The notes: a model not told the origin generated them from the letters alone. 33,032 bases of DNA from Thermoanaerobacterales bacterium (GCA_030019475.1 JASEER010000005.1:1-33032); one strand, 5' to 3'. Shown: positions 6,942 to 15,764, counted from the first letter of the stretch. Program-made: numbers and translations.

Positions 6942-7670
6942 TTATAGCTTGAGGCCCAAGGCGGCCATTCGGCGGCGAACAAAGGCCAGCTGTTGCTGTA
7001 GGGGTAGCTGCGCCGGGCAGTTGTCCTCACAGGCCATAAGGCCGATGCAGCCGAAGGCCCCGTCGTTATTCCCCACGATCTCATAAAAGGCACGGCCCGA
7101 ACGCAGGTCGCGGGGATCGACCATGAAGCGGGCGACCCGGTTGAGACCGGCGGCACCGAGGAATTCCTGCCGGATGTTGGCCGTGGCGCAGCCGGCGATG
7201 CAGCAGCCGCATTCGATACAGCGCTCGGCTTCATAGATCTTGAGAGCGGTGGCGTTGTCCATCCGGTCCTCCCTGGCTGTAGGATCAAACTCCTTGTCGG
7301 TATGGATCCAGGCTTCGGTCTTCAACGAGAGATGCCGAAACCAGGTGCCGGTATCGACCGAAAGGTCGCCGATCAGCTTGAAAACCGGCAACGGCAACAG
7401 GGTAATCTGCTTGGGCAGCGTTCTGGTCAGGGTTTTGCATGCCAGGCCGGGGCGGCCGTTGATGAGCATACCGCAGGAACCGCAGATCGCCGCCCGGCAG
7501 ACGAAGTCGAACATCAGAGAGGGGTCCTGTTCCTCGCGGATGCGGTTCAAGGCCACGAAGAGGGTCATCCCCTCGGTTTCATTCAGCCGGTAGGTCTGCA
7601 GATGCGGAGTGACCTCATGTGAAGCGGGATTGTAACGGAAAATCTTAAAGGTCAGTTCACGATTAGGCAT
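6942..7670 (-). CDS. frdB: Fumarate reductase/succinate dehydrogenase iron-sulfur subunit
   Basis: This 242-residue subunit passes electrons between the diheme membrane anchor and the flavin subunit. It carries cysteines for all three clusters: CRAAICGSCGM plus a later C for [2Fe-2S]; CIECGCCIAGC for [4Fe-4S]; and CIGLMACEDNCP for [3Fe-4S]. The ATG at 7670 has GGGAGGT at 4 bases, and that SD lies immediately after the frdA stop, so the two are tightly coupled. The order C-A-B matches Wolinella fumarate reductase and Bacillus succinate dehydrogenase. Sequence alone cannot settle the physiological direction, but neighbouring fumarase, C4-dicarboxylate uptake and the anchor's features favour fumarate reduction. 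Confidence 0.94.
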   Translation of the reverse strand: MPNRELTFKIFRYNPASHEVTPHLQTYRLNETEGMTLFVALNRIREEQDPSLMFDFVCRAAICGSCGMLINGRPGLACKTLTRTLPKQITLLPLPVFKLIGDLSVDTGTWFRHLSLKTEAWIHTDKEFDPTAREDRMDNATALKIYEAERCIECGCCIAGCATANIRQEFLGAAGLNRVARFMVDPRDLRSGRAFYEIVGNNDGAFGCIGLMACEDNCPAQLPLQQQLAFVRRRMAALGLKL

Positions 7671-7680
7671 GTTTACCTCC

Positions 7681-9513
7681 CTACGCCTTCTGTGGATTGG
7701 ACCCTGTGCCGGACTGGGCGGATGATTCGCCGTAGCCCCGGTCGCCCGGAGGCAGTTCGGTAATCTTCACCGGCTCATACTTCAACTCGGGCAGGTCGGC
7801 ATCGGGCGGCCAGTAAGACAGGGTGCGCTTCAGCCAGTTGACGTCATCGCGTCGCGGGTAATCCTCGCGGGCGTGGCTGCCCCGGCTCTCGGTGCGCTGC
7901 AAGGCACCGTAGGCGATGCACAGCGCCAGGCGGATCATACCCGGCAGACGTAGGGCCGACGTCAGTTCGGGGCTGGCACCTCGTCCGCTTGATACCAGGC
8001 CGATGTGGCGCGAACGCTGGTGCAGCTCCTGCAGCCGTGCGACCGCCGTTTCGAGATCCTTGCCGTTACGGAAGATGCCCACATAGTCCATCAGGGTCTG
8101 CTCCATCTCCCGCCGTAGATGATAAACATTCTCCTTCCCGTTGCGGCCGTAGATGAGGTCGGCCAGGCGCGCCTCCTGGCGGCGAATCCGTTCCTCCACC
8201 AGTCGCGAGGAGAACTCCAGGTCGGCGCCGAGGGCGTACTCGGCGATTTTCTGGCCCACGATCATCCCGGCCACGATGGTCTCCGCCAGGGAGTTGCCGC
8301 CCAGGCGGTTGAAACCGTGCAGGTCCCAGCAAGCGGCCTCGCCCACGGCGAACAGGCCTTTAAGACCGTAAGCCTTGCCGTCGATGTTGGTCCGCACGCC
8401 GCCCATGCTGTAGTGCTGGGTCGGGCGCACAGGGATCAGCTGGTGCACCGGGTCCACGCCGACGAAGTTGCGGCAAATGTTGGCGATCTCGCGCAGGTTG
8501 GTGTTAATATGTTTCGCCCCGAGATGGCGGATGTCCAGCCACAGATGCGGGCCGTAGGGGCTGTCCACACCGAAGCCCTTGCGCATATGCTGGATCATGC
8601 GCCGGGAAACGACATCACGGGAGGCCAGTTCCTTCTTCTTGGGTTCATAATCGGGCATGAAACGGTACTCGTTCTTGTCCAGAAGGTAGCCGCCGTCGCC
8701 CCGGGCACCTTCGGTGATCAGAATCCAGACGGGTACGAGACCGGTGGGGTGGAACTGGACGGCCTCCATGTTGCCCAGGGGAACCATTCCGGTGTCGAGG
8801 GCCAGGGACATCCCGGTGCCCTCGTTGATGACCGCGTTGGTGGATGCGCCGTAAAGGCGGCCGTAACCGCCGGTGGCGATGACGGTCGCCCGGGCCAGAT
8901 AGGCCGTGAGCGCCCCCGTCCGGAGGCAGCGGGCGACGGCGCCGAGGCAGCGCTCCCCGTTGTGGATGAGGGCGATGGCCTCCATCCGGTCGTGAACGGT
9001 AATCCCCATTTTGATAACGATGGAGTCCATGGTGTATTGCAGGGTATGCCCCGTACCGTCGGCGGTGTAGCAGGTGCGCCACTTGGCGGTGCCGCCGAAG
9101 TCGCGGGCGTTGATGAGGCCCTCGTACTCGGGCTCCTCCTCGATCACCCGCCCGTCGGGAAGTGTCCGCTTACCGGCCACGACCCGGCTCCAGGGAACGC
9201 CCCAGTAGGCCATCTGGCGGACGGCGATCGGTACCGTTTCCACGAAAAGGCGGGCGACGTCCTGGTCGCAGCCCCAGTCTGAACCCCTTACGGTGTCAAC
9301 GAAGTGGATATCCGGGTTATCGCCCCGGCCCATGGCGCAGTTGCCGAGGGAGGCCTGCATGCCCCCCTGGGCCGCCGTGCTGTGGGAACGCCGGGGCGGG
9401 ACCAGGCTGAGGATGGTCACGTTCAGCCCGTGGGAGGAGGCTTCGATGGCCGCCCTTTCCCCTGCCAGGCCGGCGCCGATGATGAGAACGTCGGTGACGT
9501 GCGTGGTCACCAT
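7681..9513 (-). CDS. frdA: Fumarate reductase/succinate dehydrogenase flavoprotein subunit
   Basis: The 610-residue catalytic subunit. It begins with a Rossmann FAD loop (IIGAGLAGERAA, residues 11-22) and has the covalent flavin histidine H44 in HSTAAQGG. Active-site blocks include QFHPTGLVP, EGARGDGGYLL, the SRDVVSRRM arginine segment and RPTQHYSMGGVRT. The C-terminal helical region ends with a proline-rich tail. The ATG directly follows the frdC stop (TAG then ATG) and uses GGAGGTG, inside the end of frdC, as its SD. Together with frdB it forms the soluble cytoplasmic part of the complex, interconverting fumarate and succinate. Confidence 0.95.
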   Translation of the reverse strand: MVTTHVTDVLIIGAGLAGERAAIEASSHGLNVTILSLVPPRRSHSTAAQGGMQASLGNCAMGRGDNPDIHFVDTVRGSDWGCDQDVARLFVETVPIAVRQMAYWGVPWSRVVAGKRTLPDGRVIEEEPEYEGLINARDFGGTAKWRTCYTADGTGHTLQYTMDSIVIKMGITVHDRMEAIALIHNGERCLGAVARCLRTGALTAYLARATVIATGGYGRLYGASTNAVINEGTGMSLALDTGMVPLGNMEAVQFHPTGLVPVWILITEGARGDGGYLLDKNEYRFMPDYEPKKKELASRDVVSRRMIQHMRKGFGVDSPYGPHLWLDIRHLGAKHINTNLREIANICRNFVGVDPVHQLIPVRPTQHYSMGGVRTNIDGKAYGLKGLFAVGEAACWDLHGFNRLGGNSLAETIVAGMIVGQKIAEYALGADLEFSSRLVEERIRRQEARLADLIYGRNGKENVYHLRREMEQTLMDYVGIFRNGKDLETAVARLQELHQRSRHIGLVSSGRGASPELTSALRLPGMIRLALCIAYGALQRTESRGSHAREDYPRRDDVNWLKRTLSYWPPDADLPELKYEPVKITELPPGDRGYGESSAQSGTGSNPQKA

Positions 9514-10134
9514 CTATAAGGCACCTCCCAACTGGGCAAAGACCCACAGGATGACCAGACCAAGGCCGAAGATGACGGCGCTCACCGTCTTGGTTACCCA
9601 GCTTACGGTGTGCCGGTTGATCCAGCCCCACTTGACGAATACCCGGTAAAGGCCGAAGCCGGCATGGTACTCGCCAAAAACCAGCAGAAGCAGATAAAAC
9701 CACCAGTAGGTATGAATCCGGTCCGCGCTCTGGAGAGCCCGGATCGGCCATCCGGTGAGGATGGAAGCCACATGAATGCCGGCCAGCGCTCCCACTCCCA
9801 GCGCCGTGAATAGCTGGAAGACCCAGATCCAGGTGTCGGTGTGGTTAACCAGCCGGACGTGCCGCCAGAACTCCCGGTAACGGGTCGGGATGCGCCGGCA
9901 GACGGCGAAGACGTGAACGAAGGCCGCCGCGATAACGACGGGAATGCCCAGGTATGAGAGCCAGTAACGGTCCAGGAAGGCGGCGAACCGGTCAAAAGTG
10001 CCCATCCCGAGCAGGATCACGGCCAGAAAGAGCATGTGGGTCCAGAGGAAACCAACCAGGACGACGGCACTGACCAACTGCGCCAGTTCGACGTACAGGT
10101 CGGCCTTCAGATTGGTGTTAACGGTCTTTTCCAA
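9514..10134 (-). CDS. frdC: Diheme cytochrome b membrane anchor of fumarate reductase/succinate dehydrogenase (class B)
   Basis: This 206-residue protein has five hydrophobic helices. Four histidines lie in helices at H33, H74, H121 and H157, the pattern of the four axial ligands of two b hemes in class-B enzymes. E155 sits two residues before H157 in the block GEYHAGFGLYR, matching the position of the E-pathway glutamate (E180, with heme ligand H182) of the Wolinella enzyme, where it carries compensating protons during menaquinol-dependent fumarate reduction. The start is TTG at 10134, with GGAGGAG 9 bases upstream. The 66 bases before it contain no convincing promoter, so it is probably co-transcribed with the fumarase genes. 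Confidence 0.92.
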   Translation of the reverse strand: MEKTVNTNLKADLYVELAQLVSAVVLVGFLWTHMLFLAVILLGMGTFDRFAAFLDRYWLSYLGIPVVIAAAFVHVFAVCRRIPTRYREFWRHVRLVNHTDTWIWVFQLFTALGVGALAGIHVASILTGWPIRALQSADRIHTYWWFYLLLLVFGEYHAGFGLYRVFVKWGWINRHTVSWVTKTVSAVIFGLGLVILWVFAQLGGAL

Positions 10135-10200
10135 GGGGCGATTCTCCTCCTCGTCAACTGGTCAAAGCACAAGCCCATGAACCTTCCTTATCGGGAACGG

Positions 10201-10758
10201 TTAAGGCGCCTGGGCGTATTCCCGCCGCCCCCGCCGGTAAAGATCCTCACCGCGGCAGTCGATGGCCACGACGGCGGGGAAATCCTGGACCACAAACTCA
10301 TGGATGGCCTCGGGCCCAAGGTCGGGATAAGCCACGACCCGCGCCGCCTTGATGCAGCGGCTCAGAAGAGCTCCGGCACCCCCGACGGCGGCGAAGTAAA
10401 CGGCCTTGTGGTTTCGCATGGCCTCGACCACGGCCGGCGAGCGGTAACCCTTTCCAATCATCCCCTTCAACCCCCGCGCGATCAATGCCGGAGCATAGCG
10501 GTCCATGCGCCCGGCCGTAGTGGGGCCGGCGGCCCCCACGACCCTGCCGGGGGGCGCCGGACTGGGGCCCACATAGTAGATGATCTGGTTGGTAATGTCG
10601 ATGGGCAAGGGCTTTCCCTGGTCCAGCAGTTCATACATCCGCTTGTGGGCGGCGTCCCGGGCGGTATATACCGTCCCGCTGATGAGGACGGGCTGGCCGG
10701 CATGCAGGCTTTCGACGACGGCATCGGTAAGGGGCGTGGTTATCTTCAACGGTTTCAT
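10201..10758 (-). CDS. Fumarate hydratase class I, beta (C-terminal) subunit
   Basis: This 185-residue subunit pairs with the upstream alpha subunit in the iron-sulfur fumarase that hydrates fumarate to malate. Family blocks are LKITTPLTD at the start, LISGTVYTARDAAHKRM, YYVGPSPAPPG, GPTTAGRMD and IGKGYRS. The ATG at 10758 (MKPLKI) has GGAGGG about 10 bases upstream and matches the family N-terminus. An in-frame ATG at 10785 overlaps the alpha-subunit stop (ATGA) but lacks an SD. The paralogous activity in other members is tartrate dehydratase; the fumarate-related neighbours favour fumarase. Confidence 0.93.
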   Translation of the reverse strand: MKPLKITTPLTDAVVESLHAGQPVLISGTVYTARDAAHKRMYELLDQGKPLPIDITNQIIYYVGPSPAPPGRVVGAAGPTTAGRMDRYAPALIARGLKGMIGKGYRSPAVVEAMRNHKAVYFAAVGGAGALLSRCIKAARVVAYPDLGPEAIHEFVVQDFPAVVAIDCRGEDLYRRGRREYAQAP

Positions 10759-10781
10759 TCGGCGTTTCCCTCCTTCCCCCG

Positions 10782-11624
10782 TCATAAGAGCGTCGACTTG
10801 TGGCGCATCGCATGGCAGTTGATGTTTACCGCCACGGGCAGCGAGGCGATGTGCGTGGGATACAGCTCGACGTGTACGGCCAGGGCGGTCACCCGTCCTC
10901 CCAGACCCATCGGCCCGAGTCCCAGGGCGTTGATCCTTTCCAGCAGTTCGGCCTCCAGCGCGGCCGCCGCCGGGTCCGGGTTGGGCCTGCCGAGGGGGCG
11001 CACAAGGGCCTCTTTGGCCATGAGGGCCGCCTTTTCCATCGTCCCGCCGATGCCCACCCCGACCGTCAACGGCGGGCAGGCGTTGGGGCCGGCGGCAAGC
11101 ACAGTATCAATAACGAACTGCTTGACTCCCTCCACCCCGTCCGCCGGCTTAAGCATTTTTAAGGCGCTCATGTTTTCACTGCCGGCTCCTTTGGGGACGA
11201 CGGTAATGCGCAGCTGATCACCCGGAACGATCCGGCAATGGATCACCGGCGGCGTATTGTCGCCGGTGTTCACCCGTTCCAGGGGGCTCTTGACCACCGA
11301 CTTGCGCAGGTAGCCTTCGGTGTACCCCTGGTGGACCCCCTCCGTAACTGCGGCGTACAGGTCGCCGCCGACGATGGCCGCCTCCTGCCCGACATCGAGA
11401 AAAACGACGACGATGCCGGTGTCCTGGCACATGGGGATCCTTTCACTCTCCGCGATGGCGGCGTTGGTCAAGAGCTGTTCCAGGATTTCCCGGCCGACCG
11501 GGGAGACTTCTTTCCCCCTGGCGTTTTCTAGAGCGGCGCGGACATCGGCTTCGAGTTCAAAGCATGCTTCCTGGCAGAGCCGGGCCACAGCCGCGATAAT
11601 GTCATCGGTATTGATGGTGCGCAT
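10782..11624 (-). CDS. Fumarate hydratase class I, alpha (N-terminal) subunit
   Basis: This 280-residue subunit holds the oxygen-sensitive [4Fe-4S] cluster. The three expected ligands are visible at C66 (PMCQDTG), C183 (AGPNACPPL) and C270 (NINCHA). Other family blocks are VNTGDNTPP, PKGAGSENMSALKML and VGVGIGGTMEKAA. The ATG at 11624 has GAGGAGGGA at 8 bases. It follows dctM by 36 bases and overlaps the possible upstream start of the beta subunit. An oxygen-labile class I fumarase fits an obligate anaerobe. Confidence 0.94.
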   Translation of the reverse strand: MRTINTDDIIAAVARLCQEACFELEADVRAALENARGKEVSPVGREILEQLLTNAAIAESERIPMCQDTGIVVVFLDVGQEAAIVGGDLYAAVTEGVHQGYTEGYLRKSVVKSPLERVNTGDNTPPVIHCRIVPGDQLRITVVPKGAGSENMSALKMLKPADGVEGVKQFVIDTVLAAGPNACPPLTVGVGIGGTMEKAALMAKEALVRPLGRPNPDPAAAALEAELLERINALGLGPMGLGGRVTALAVHVELYPTHIASLPVAVNINCHAMRHKSTLL

Positions 11625-11660
11625 AAGCCTTCCCTCCTCGCCGCGTTGTTTTCGAGTTCG

Positions 11661-12941
11661 TTACGGCATCAGGACCCGCGGGATGTAGAGCGAGATCCCG
11701 GGCCAGTAAATAAGCAGGACCAGGAACGCCAGCATGATCACCAGGAAGGGCAGGACGCCCTTGATGACCTCTTCGAGGCGGGAACGGGCCATAGCGCTGA
11801 CGACGAAGAGGTTGAGGCCGACGGGCGGCGTGATCATGGCCAACTCCATGTTTACGGTCATGATAACCCCGAAGTGGACCAGGTCGATACCAAGGGCGGT
11901 GATCATCGGTAACAGGACCGGCAGGGTGATCAGGGTGATGGCGACGGCCTCGAGGAAGGTGCCCATCACAAAGAACATAATGTTGCACGCGAACAGGAAC
12001 AGGTAGCGGTTCAGGTTGCTGTCGGAAATCCACTGGGCCACGGCTCCTGGGATTTGGTTAAAGGTTAGGAAGAGCGAAAAGACCATGGCCGCGGCGATCA
12101 CCAGGAAGATCATTGAAGAAATATTGATCGCCTCGCGAAAAATAAGACGCATGTCTTTGAGGCTCAGTTCCTTATACAAAAAGCCCGAGACGATAAGCGC
12201 ATAGAAAACCGAAAGAACGGCCGCCTCGGTCGGGGTGACGACACCCTTGTAAATAGTGCCCAGGATAAAGAAGGGCAGGACGAACCCGGGCAGCGCCTTA
12301 AGGGTTGTCTGCCAGCGTTCTGTCCAGGACGCCTTCGGGGCTCGGCCGTAGTTGTGGCGTAAGGCCATGGCGATGGCTGAGACCATTAGGATTGCACACA
12401 GCAACAGGCCGGGGAGCAGCCCGCCCATAAAGAGCTTGCCCACCGATTCCTCCACTGTGACGCCGTAGACGACCATGACCACGCTCGGCGGGATAAGGAT
12501 GCCGAGGGTACCGGAGGCGGCGATAAGGCCCATCGCGTAGCGTTTTGGATAACCACCGTGGATCAAGGCGGGGAGCATAATCGCGCCGATGGCGGCGGCC
12601 GTGGCCGGGCTGGAACCGGAAATGGCGGCGAAAATGCCGCAGGACAGAACGGTCACCACCGCCAGGCCTCCGGGGAGATGGCCCAGCCAGGCGCGGAGGG
12701 CGTGGATCAGGTACTTGGCGATGCCGCCGCGGGACATAACCACCCCGGCAAAAACGAAGGCCGGAATGGCCATAAGGGGAGGAGAGAGCAGCGAGGCGAA
12801 CATCCGCTGCACAACCATGTAGACCGTGAAATCGCCCTGCAGGAAGATGACAATAATCGCCGCTACGGCCAGGCTGACGGCGACCGGGACATTCAGGAGA
12901 AACAGTATGACGAATATACTAAACAGCGCTAGGGTGGCCAT
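11661..12941 (-). CDS. dctM: TRAP transporter large permease DctM
   Basis: A 426-residue polytopic membrane protein with about 12 hydrophobic segments. It forms the ion-coupled translocation channel of a TRAP dicarboxylate importer. Family features include AIPAFVFAGVVMSRGG near the first third, SSPATAAAIGAIMLP, the conserved block ASGTLGILIPPSVVMVVYG, and TPPVGLNLFVV near the C-terminus. The ATG at 12941 has GAGG 4 bases upstream and lies 23 bases inside the end of dctQ, so the two are coupled. The frame continues upstream to 13016 but that part is out-of-frame dctQ. Confidence 0.95.
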   Translation of the reverse strand: MATLALFSIFVILFLLNVPVAVSLAVAAIIVIFLQGDFTVYMVVQRMFASLLSPPLMAIPAFVFAGVVMSRGGIAKYLIHALRAWLGHLPGGLAVVTVLSCGIFAAISGSSPATAAAIGAIMLPALIHGGYPKRYAMGLIAASGTLGILIPPSVVMVVYGVTVEESVGKLFMGGLLPGLLLCAILMVSAIAMALRHNYGRAPKASWTERWQTTLKALPGFVLPFFILGTIYKGVVTPTEAAVLSVFYALIVSGFLYKELSLKDMRLIFREAINISSMIFLVIAAAMVFSLFLTFNQIPGAVAQWISDSNLNRYLFLFACNIMFFVMGTFLEAVAITLITLPVLLPMITALGIDLVHFGVIMTVNMELAMITPPVGLNLFVVSAMARSRLEEVIKGVLPFLVIMLAFLVLLIYWPGISLYIPRVLMP

Positions 12942-13491
12942 AATCCTCGTCCCTCGCTTCCTGGGCGGCGAACCATGCCCGCCCGCCGTCCTTGAGCAAC
13001 AGCCATAGCTTTTCAATAAAGCGGAAAGCCAACATTAGTCCCGCCACGGGAAGGATCAGGGCGATGATCCACTCGGGGGTCTGGGTGTTGACGGTCCTTT
13101 GCCCCATCTTCAGGTAGAAGGCGACAAGGAGGTAACCGTAGTAGCAAAACAGGATAGAAAAACCAACCCCCACTGTATTGGCGAAAAGGCTCACCCACCG
13201 TTTCACCTTTAACGGCAAGAAGTTATAGAGCATGTCGACCTTGATATGGTGCTCGTTACGCTGGGCGACGGCCCATCCGAGCATGGTACCCCAGACAACC
13301 AGGTAAATCGAATACTCGTCAATCCAGGCCTTCGGCCGCCAGGCGGGAATATAGCGCAGGATGACGTTGACCATGACAAGTGTCAACCCGGTGAACAAGA
13401 GCCCGCCGGCCAGATAATCCTCCACGGCGGCGTAGATTTTCTTTAACTTCTGCAACCTGTGATCCCCCCGTGTGACAGACTGGAAAGCCAT
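12919..13491 (-). CDS. dctQ: TRAP transporter small permease DctQ
   Basis: This roughly 180-190-residue protein has four hydrophobic helices and the DctQ block IDEYSIYLVVWGTMLGWAVA, followed by HIKVDML. It partners DctM in the membrane. The start is unresolved. ATG at 13491 is used here but has no SD and begins only six bases after a strong hairpin. TTG at 13455 begins right at the conserved KLKKIYAAVEDYLAG block and has a G-rich stretch 8 bases upstream. A GTG at 13515 lies inside the hairpin and is unlikely. Confidence 0.9.
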   Translation of the reverse strand: MAFQSVTRGDHRLQKLKKIYAAVEDYLAGGLLFTGLTLVMVNVILRYIPAWRPKAWIDEYSIYLVVWGTMLGWAVAQRNEHHIKVDMLYNFLPLKVKRWVSLFANTVGVGFSILFCYYGYLLVAFYLKMGQRTVNTQTPEWIIALILPVAGLMLAFRFIEKLWLLLKDGGRAWFAAQEARDEDYGHPSAV

Positions 13492-13496
13492 AATGC

Positions 13497-13527
13497 GGGG
13501 GGCGGGAGTGAGCACGTCCCGCCCCCC
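13497..13527. promoter_or_regulatory. Strong hairpin between dctP and dctQ
   Basis: An 11-bp perfect GC-rich stem (13497-13507 with 13517-13527) closes a 9-base loop. It starts 26 bases after the dctP stop on the minus strand. No T-run follows, so it is probably not a full terminator. Its position suits a 3'-end barrier that raises binding-protein expression relative to the permeases, or an attenuator of dctQM. Confidence 0.75.
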
Positions 13528-13553
13528 GGTGGCTTATCATTCAACGACAGGCC

Positions 13554-14588
13554 TTACTTCGCCGCCTTGGCCGAGTCGATGTACTCCTGGCCGATGATCG
13601 GCACGTACTTGTCGTAAACCGGCTTCAGTGCTTCCTCGAAGGCCTTGCGGTCGGCATCGGTCAGGTTGTAGACCTCGAGGCCGCTGTTCTTCAGGGTCTC
13701 GAAGCTCTTCGCGTTCAGCTCGTCGGCCAGCTTGATGGCGTAGTCCGTGGCTTCCGCCATGGCGTCGGTGATGATCTTCTTCTGGTCGTCGGTGAGGCTG
13801 TTCCAGAAGGTGGTATTGGTCAGCACCACGTAGTCCAGCCGGCCGTGGGCGGAGACCGTCAGGTACTTCTGCACCTCGGCGTACTTCTGGGTGTCGATGT
13901 TGTTGAAGGTGTTTTCGGTGCCGTCGACCGTCTTGTTCTGCAGGGCCTGGTAGCATTCGGAGAAGGGCATCGGCTGCGCGCCCGCGCCGAGCGCCTCGAA
14001 CTGGTCGACCAGCAGGCCGCCGCTCTGGACGCGGAACTTCAGGTTCTTGAAGTCGGCCGGGGTCTTCAGGGGCCGCACGCCGTTGATGAAGTGCTTGGAC
14101 CCGTTCGGCCACCAGGCCAGGCCCAGCATCCCCTTCGGCTCCAGGGAGTGCAGGAGCTTCTCACCCATCTCGCTCTTGTACCAGTTATAAGCGGCCTGGT
14201 CGCTGGCGAAGAGGAAGGGCATATCAACCAGCTGGAAGGACTGGTTGTACTTAATGAGCTTTGTAACCGAGGGCGCGATGAACTGGACGTTGTTGGAGAG
14301 CAGGGCCTCCAGTTCTTCGTTGTCCCCGAAGAGCGAGGACGACGGGAAGACGGAAACCTTCATCGTCCCACCGGACTTCTGCTCGATAAGTTCGGCGAAC
14401 TTCAGAGCGGCCTGGCCCTTGGGAGTCTTCTCGGCCACGACGTGGGAGAACTTCATTTCAATAACCTTGGTTTCCTTGTCCTTATCGGCCGTATCCTGGG
14501 CGCCGCCGCCGCCACAGCCGGTGACGACAAAGGCAAAAACTCCGATCAGGACAAGTGCCGTCAAAATTACCCATAGACGCCTTTTCAT
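13554..14588 (-). CDS. dctP: TRAP transporter substrate-binding lipoprotein (DctP family)
   Basis: A 344-residue extracytoplasmic binding protein. The N-terminus is a lipoprotein signal (basic K2-R4, hydrophobic 5-22, lipobox VTGC with C25 as lipidated residue) followed by a glycine-rich linker. The mature part has DctP landmarks: KFSHVVAEKTPKGQAA, LKFRVQSGG with the conserved substrate-carboxylate arginine, and MPFSECYQALQNKTVDGTEN. The GGLLVDQFEALGAGAQ stretch deviates from the common DctP pattern, while the neighbouring paralogue keeps that pattern. The SD GGAGG is 7 bases before the ATG. It lies directly before dctQM and is probably the transport component. Confidence 0.93.
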   Translation of the reverse strand: MKRRLWVILTALVLIGVFAFVVTGCGGGGAQDTADKDKETKVIEMKFSHVVAEKTPKGQAALKFAELIEQKSGGTMKVSVFPSSSLFGDNEELEALLSNNVQFIAPSVTKLIKYNQSFQLVDMPFLFASDQAAYNWYKSEMGEKLLHSLEPKGMLGLAWWPNGSKHFINGVRPLKTPADFKNLKFRVQSGGLLVDQFEALGAGAQPMPFSECYQALQNKTVDGTENTFNNIDTQKYAEVQKYLTVSAHGRLDYVVLTNTTFWNSLTDDQKKIITDAMAEATDYAIKLADELNAKSFETLKNSGLEVYNLTDADRKAFEEALKPVYDKYVPIIGQEYIDSAKAAK

Positions 14589-14660
14589 GGTTTACCTCCT
14601 CAATACTTCTGGGCTTTTCTCTCTCTCTCGATGACTGGCTGCAAAACCGGTCCCTGCCTT

Positions 14661-15752
14661 TCACCCCCCCTTTCGGCCCGCCTTGCGGGCGGCGTTAATC
14701 AGGTCGGCACTGACCTGCTCGGCGAAAGAGTTATAAACCGGGGCCAGTGCTTGTTCCCACTCCCGCCGTTCTTTTGGTGTCTGTAAATGAATCTCAAGGC
14801 CATCCATCTTTTTCAAGGTCTCAAGGTCTTTGGCGTTGGTGGCGGCGGCGTAATCCCTTTCCCACCTGGTAACATCCTCCAGGCTATCCTCCAGGACGGC
14901 CCGGATGTCGGGCGGCAGTGAACGCCAAAAGTCCTGCTCTGCCAGGACCACGTAACCCAGAAAGCCATGATTGGAAAGGGTCATATAGGTCTGTCCCTCG
15001 TAAAGCCTCTTGGTCCGTAGATTCGAGAGGGTGTTCTCCTGCCCGTCCACACGGTCATGGGCCAGCGCACCGGGTACATCGCTGAAGGCCAGCGGGATGG
15101 GCTCGGCGTTTAGAAGACGGAATTGTTCCTGCAGCACCGAACTGCCCATCATCACCCGAAAACGGAGACCGGCAAAGTCTACGGGATGGACCAGGGGCCG
15201 CACCCGGTTGGTCATCTGCTTGAAGCCGTTATCCCAGAAAACCAGGGGTACCAAGCCCTCGGCCTCCAGCGCCTCAAAGAGCCGGGCGCGTGCCGGGCCG
15301 TCGACAAACCGGTGCACCGCCTCATAGGACGGAAAGAGGTAAGGCAGGTCAAGCACCTGCCAGGCGGGAGCGATTCCGGCCAGCTTCGAGGTGGCCGGAG
15401 CGATAAGCTGCACCTTTCCTTCCCGGAGGGCCTCAAATTCCTCCCCGTCCTTATAGAGGGTTGAGTCGTGAAAGACCTGGACCTCCACCCGCCCCCCCGT
15501 CCGCTGCCGGACCAGTTCGGCGAACCTCTCGACAGCCATCCCTTTGGGACTGTCAGCCGTCGTCACGTGGGAGAACTTAACGACGATTTTCCGGGCCGGG
15601 TCGACCTGTTCGCTGTCCGTCACGCGCTGGGTGCAGCCGTTAAAAAAAATGAGCGCCAAGACAAGCGCCAGGCTGATTAGAATAACTCTATACGGGAAAT
15701 GGGCTTTTCTAGTTAGCAACAAAACCTTGTTGCTGTAGGTACTATTCACCAT
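14661..15752 (-). CDS. Second TRAP-type binding lipoprotein, possible DctB-like co-sensor
   Basis: A 363-residue paralogue of the adjacent DctP. It has an unusually long N-region (about 22 residues) before the hydrophobic core, then a lipobox FNGC with C40. Family blocks are KFSHVTTADSPKGMA, LRFRVMMGS with the conserved arginine, and VDGQENTLSNL. The ATG at 15752 follows GGAGAG by 4 bases. A sigma-A promoter with an overlapping palindrome sits immediately upstream, and the regulator gene precedes it. It may be a second binding protein for the same transporter, or a co-sensor. In Bacillus subtilis a DctP-like protein, DctB, works with the kinase DctS. The proximity to the two-component genes suggests the latter, as an inference. 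Confidence 0.9.
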   Translation of the reverse strand: MVNSTYSNKVLLLTRKAHFPYRVILISLALVLALIFFNGCTQRVTDSEQVDPARKIVVKFSHVTTADSPKGMAVERFAELVRQRTGGRVEVQVFHDSTLYKDGEEFEALREGKVQLIAPATSKLAGIAPAWQVLDLPYLFPSYEAVHRFVDGPARARLFEALEAEGLVPLVFWDNGFKQMTNRVRPLVHPVDFAGLRFRVMMGSSVLQEQFRLLNAEPIPLAFSDVPGALAHDRVDGQENTLSNLRTKRLYEGQTYMTLSNHGFLGYVVLAEQDFWRSLPPDIRAVLEDSLEDVTRWERDYAAATNAKDLETLKKMDGLEIHLQTPKERREWEQALAPVYNSFAEQVSADLINAARKAGRKGG

Positions 15753-15764
15753 TAGCTCTCCACT

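Noticed and set aside
8119-9282. Long plus-strand open frame of 387 codons
   Set aside because: It lies wholly antisense to frdA, has no recognisable domain and has the composition expected from the complementary strand of a GC-rich gene.
10036-11217. Long plus-strand open frame of 393 codons
   Set aside because: Antisense to both fumarase subunits and frdC, which carry all family motifs.
14616-14630. Short CT dinucleotide run upstream of dctP
   Set aside because: Only about five units; too short to suggest phase variation or a binding site.
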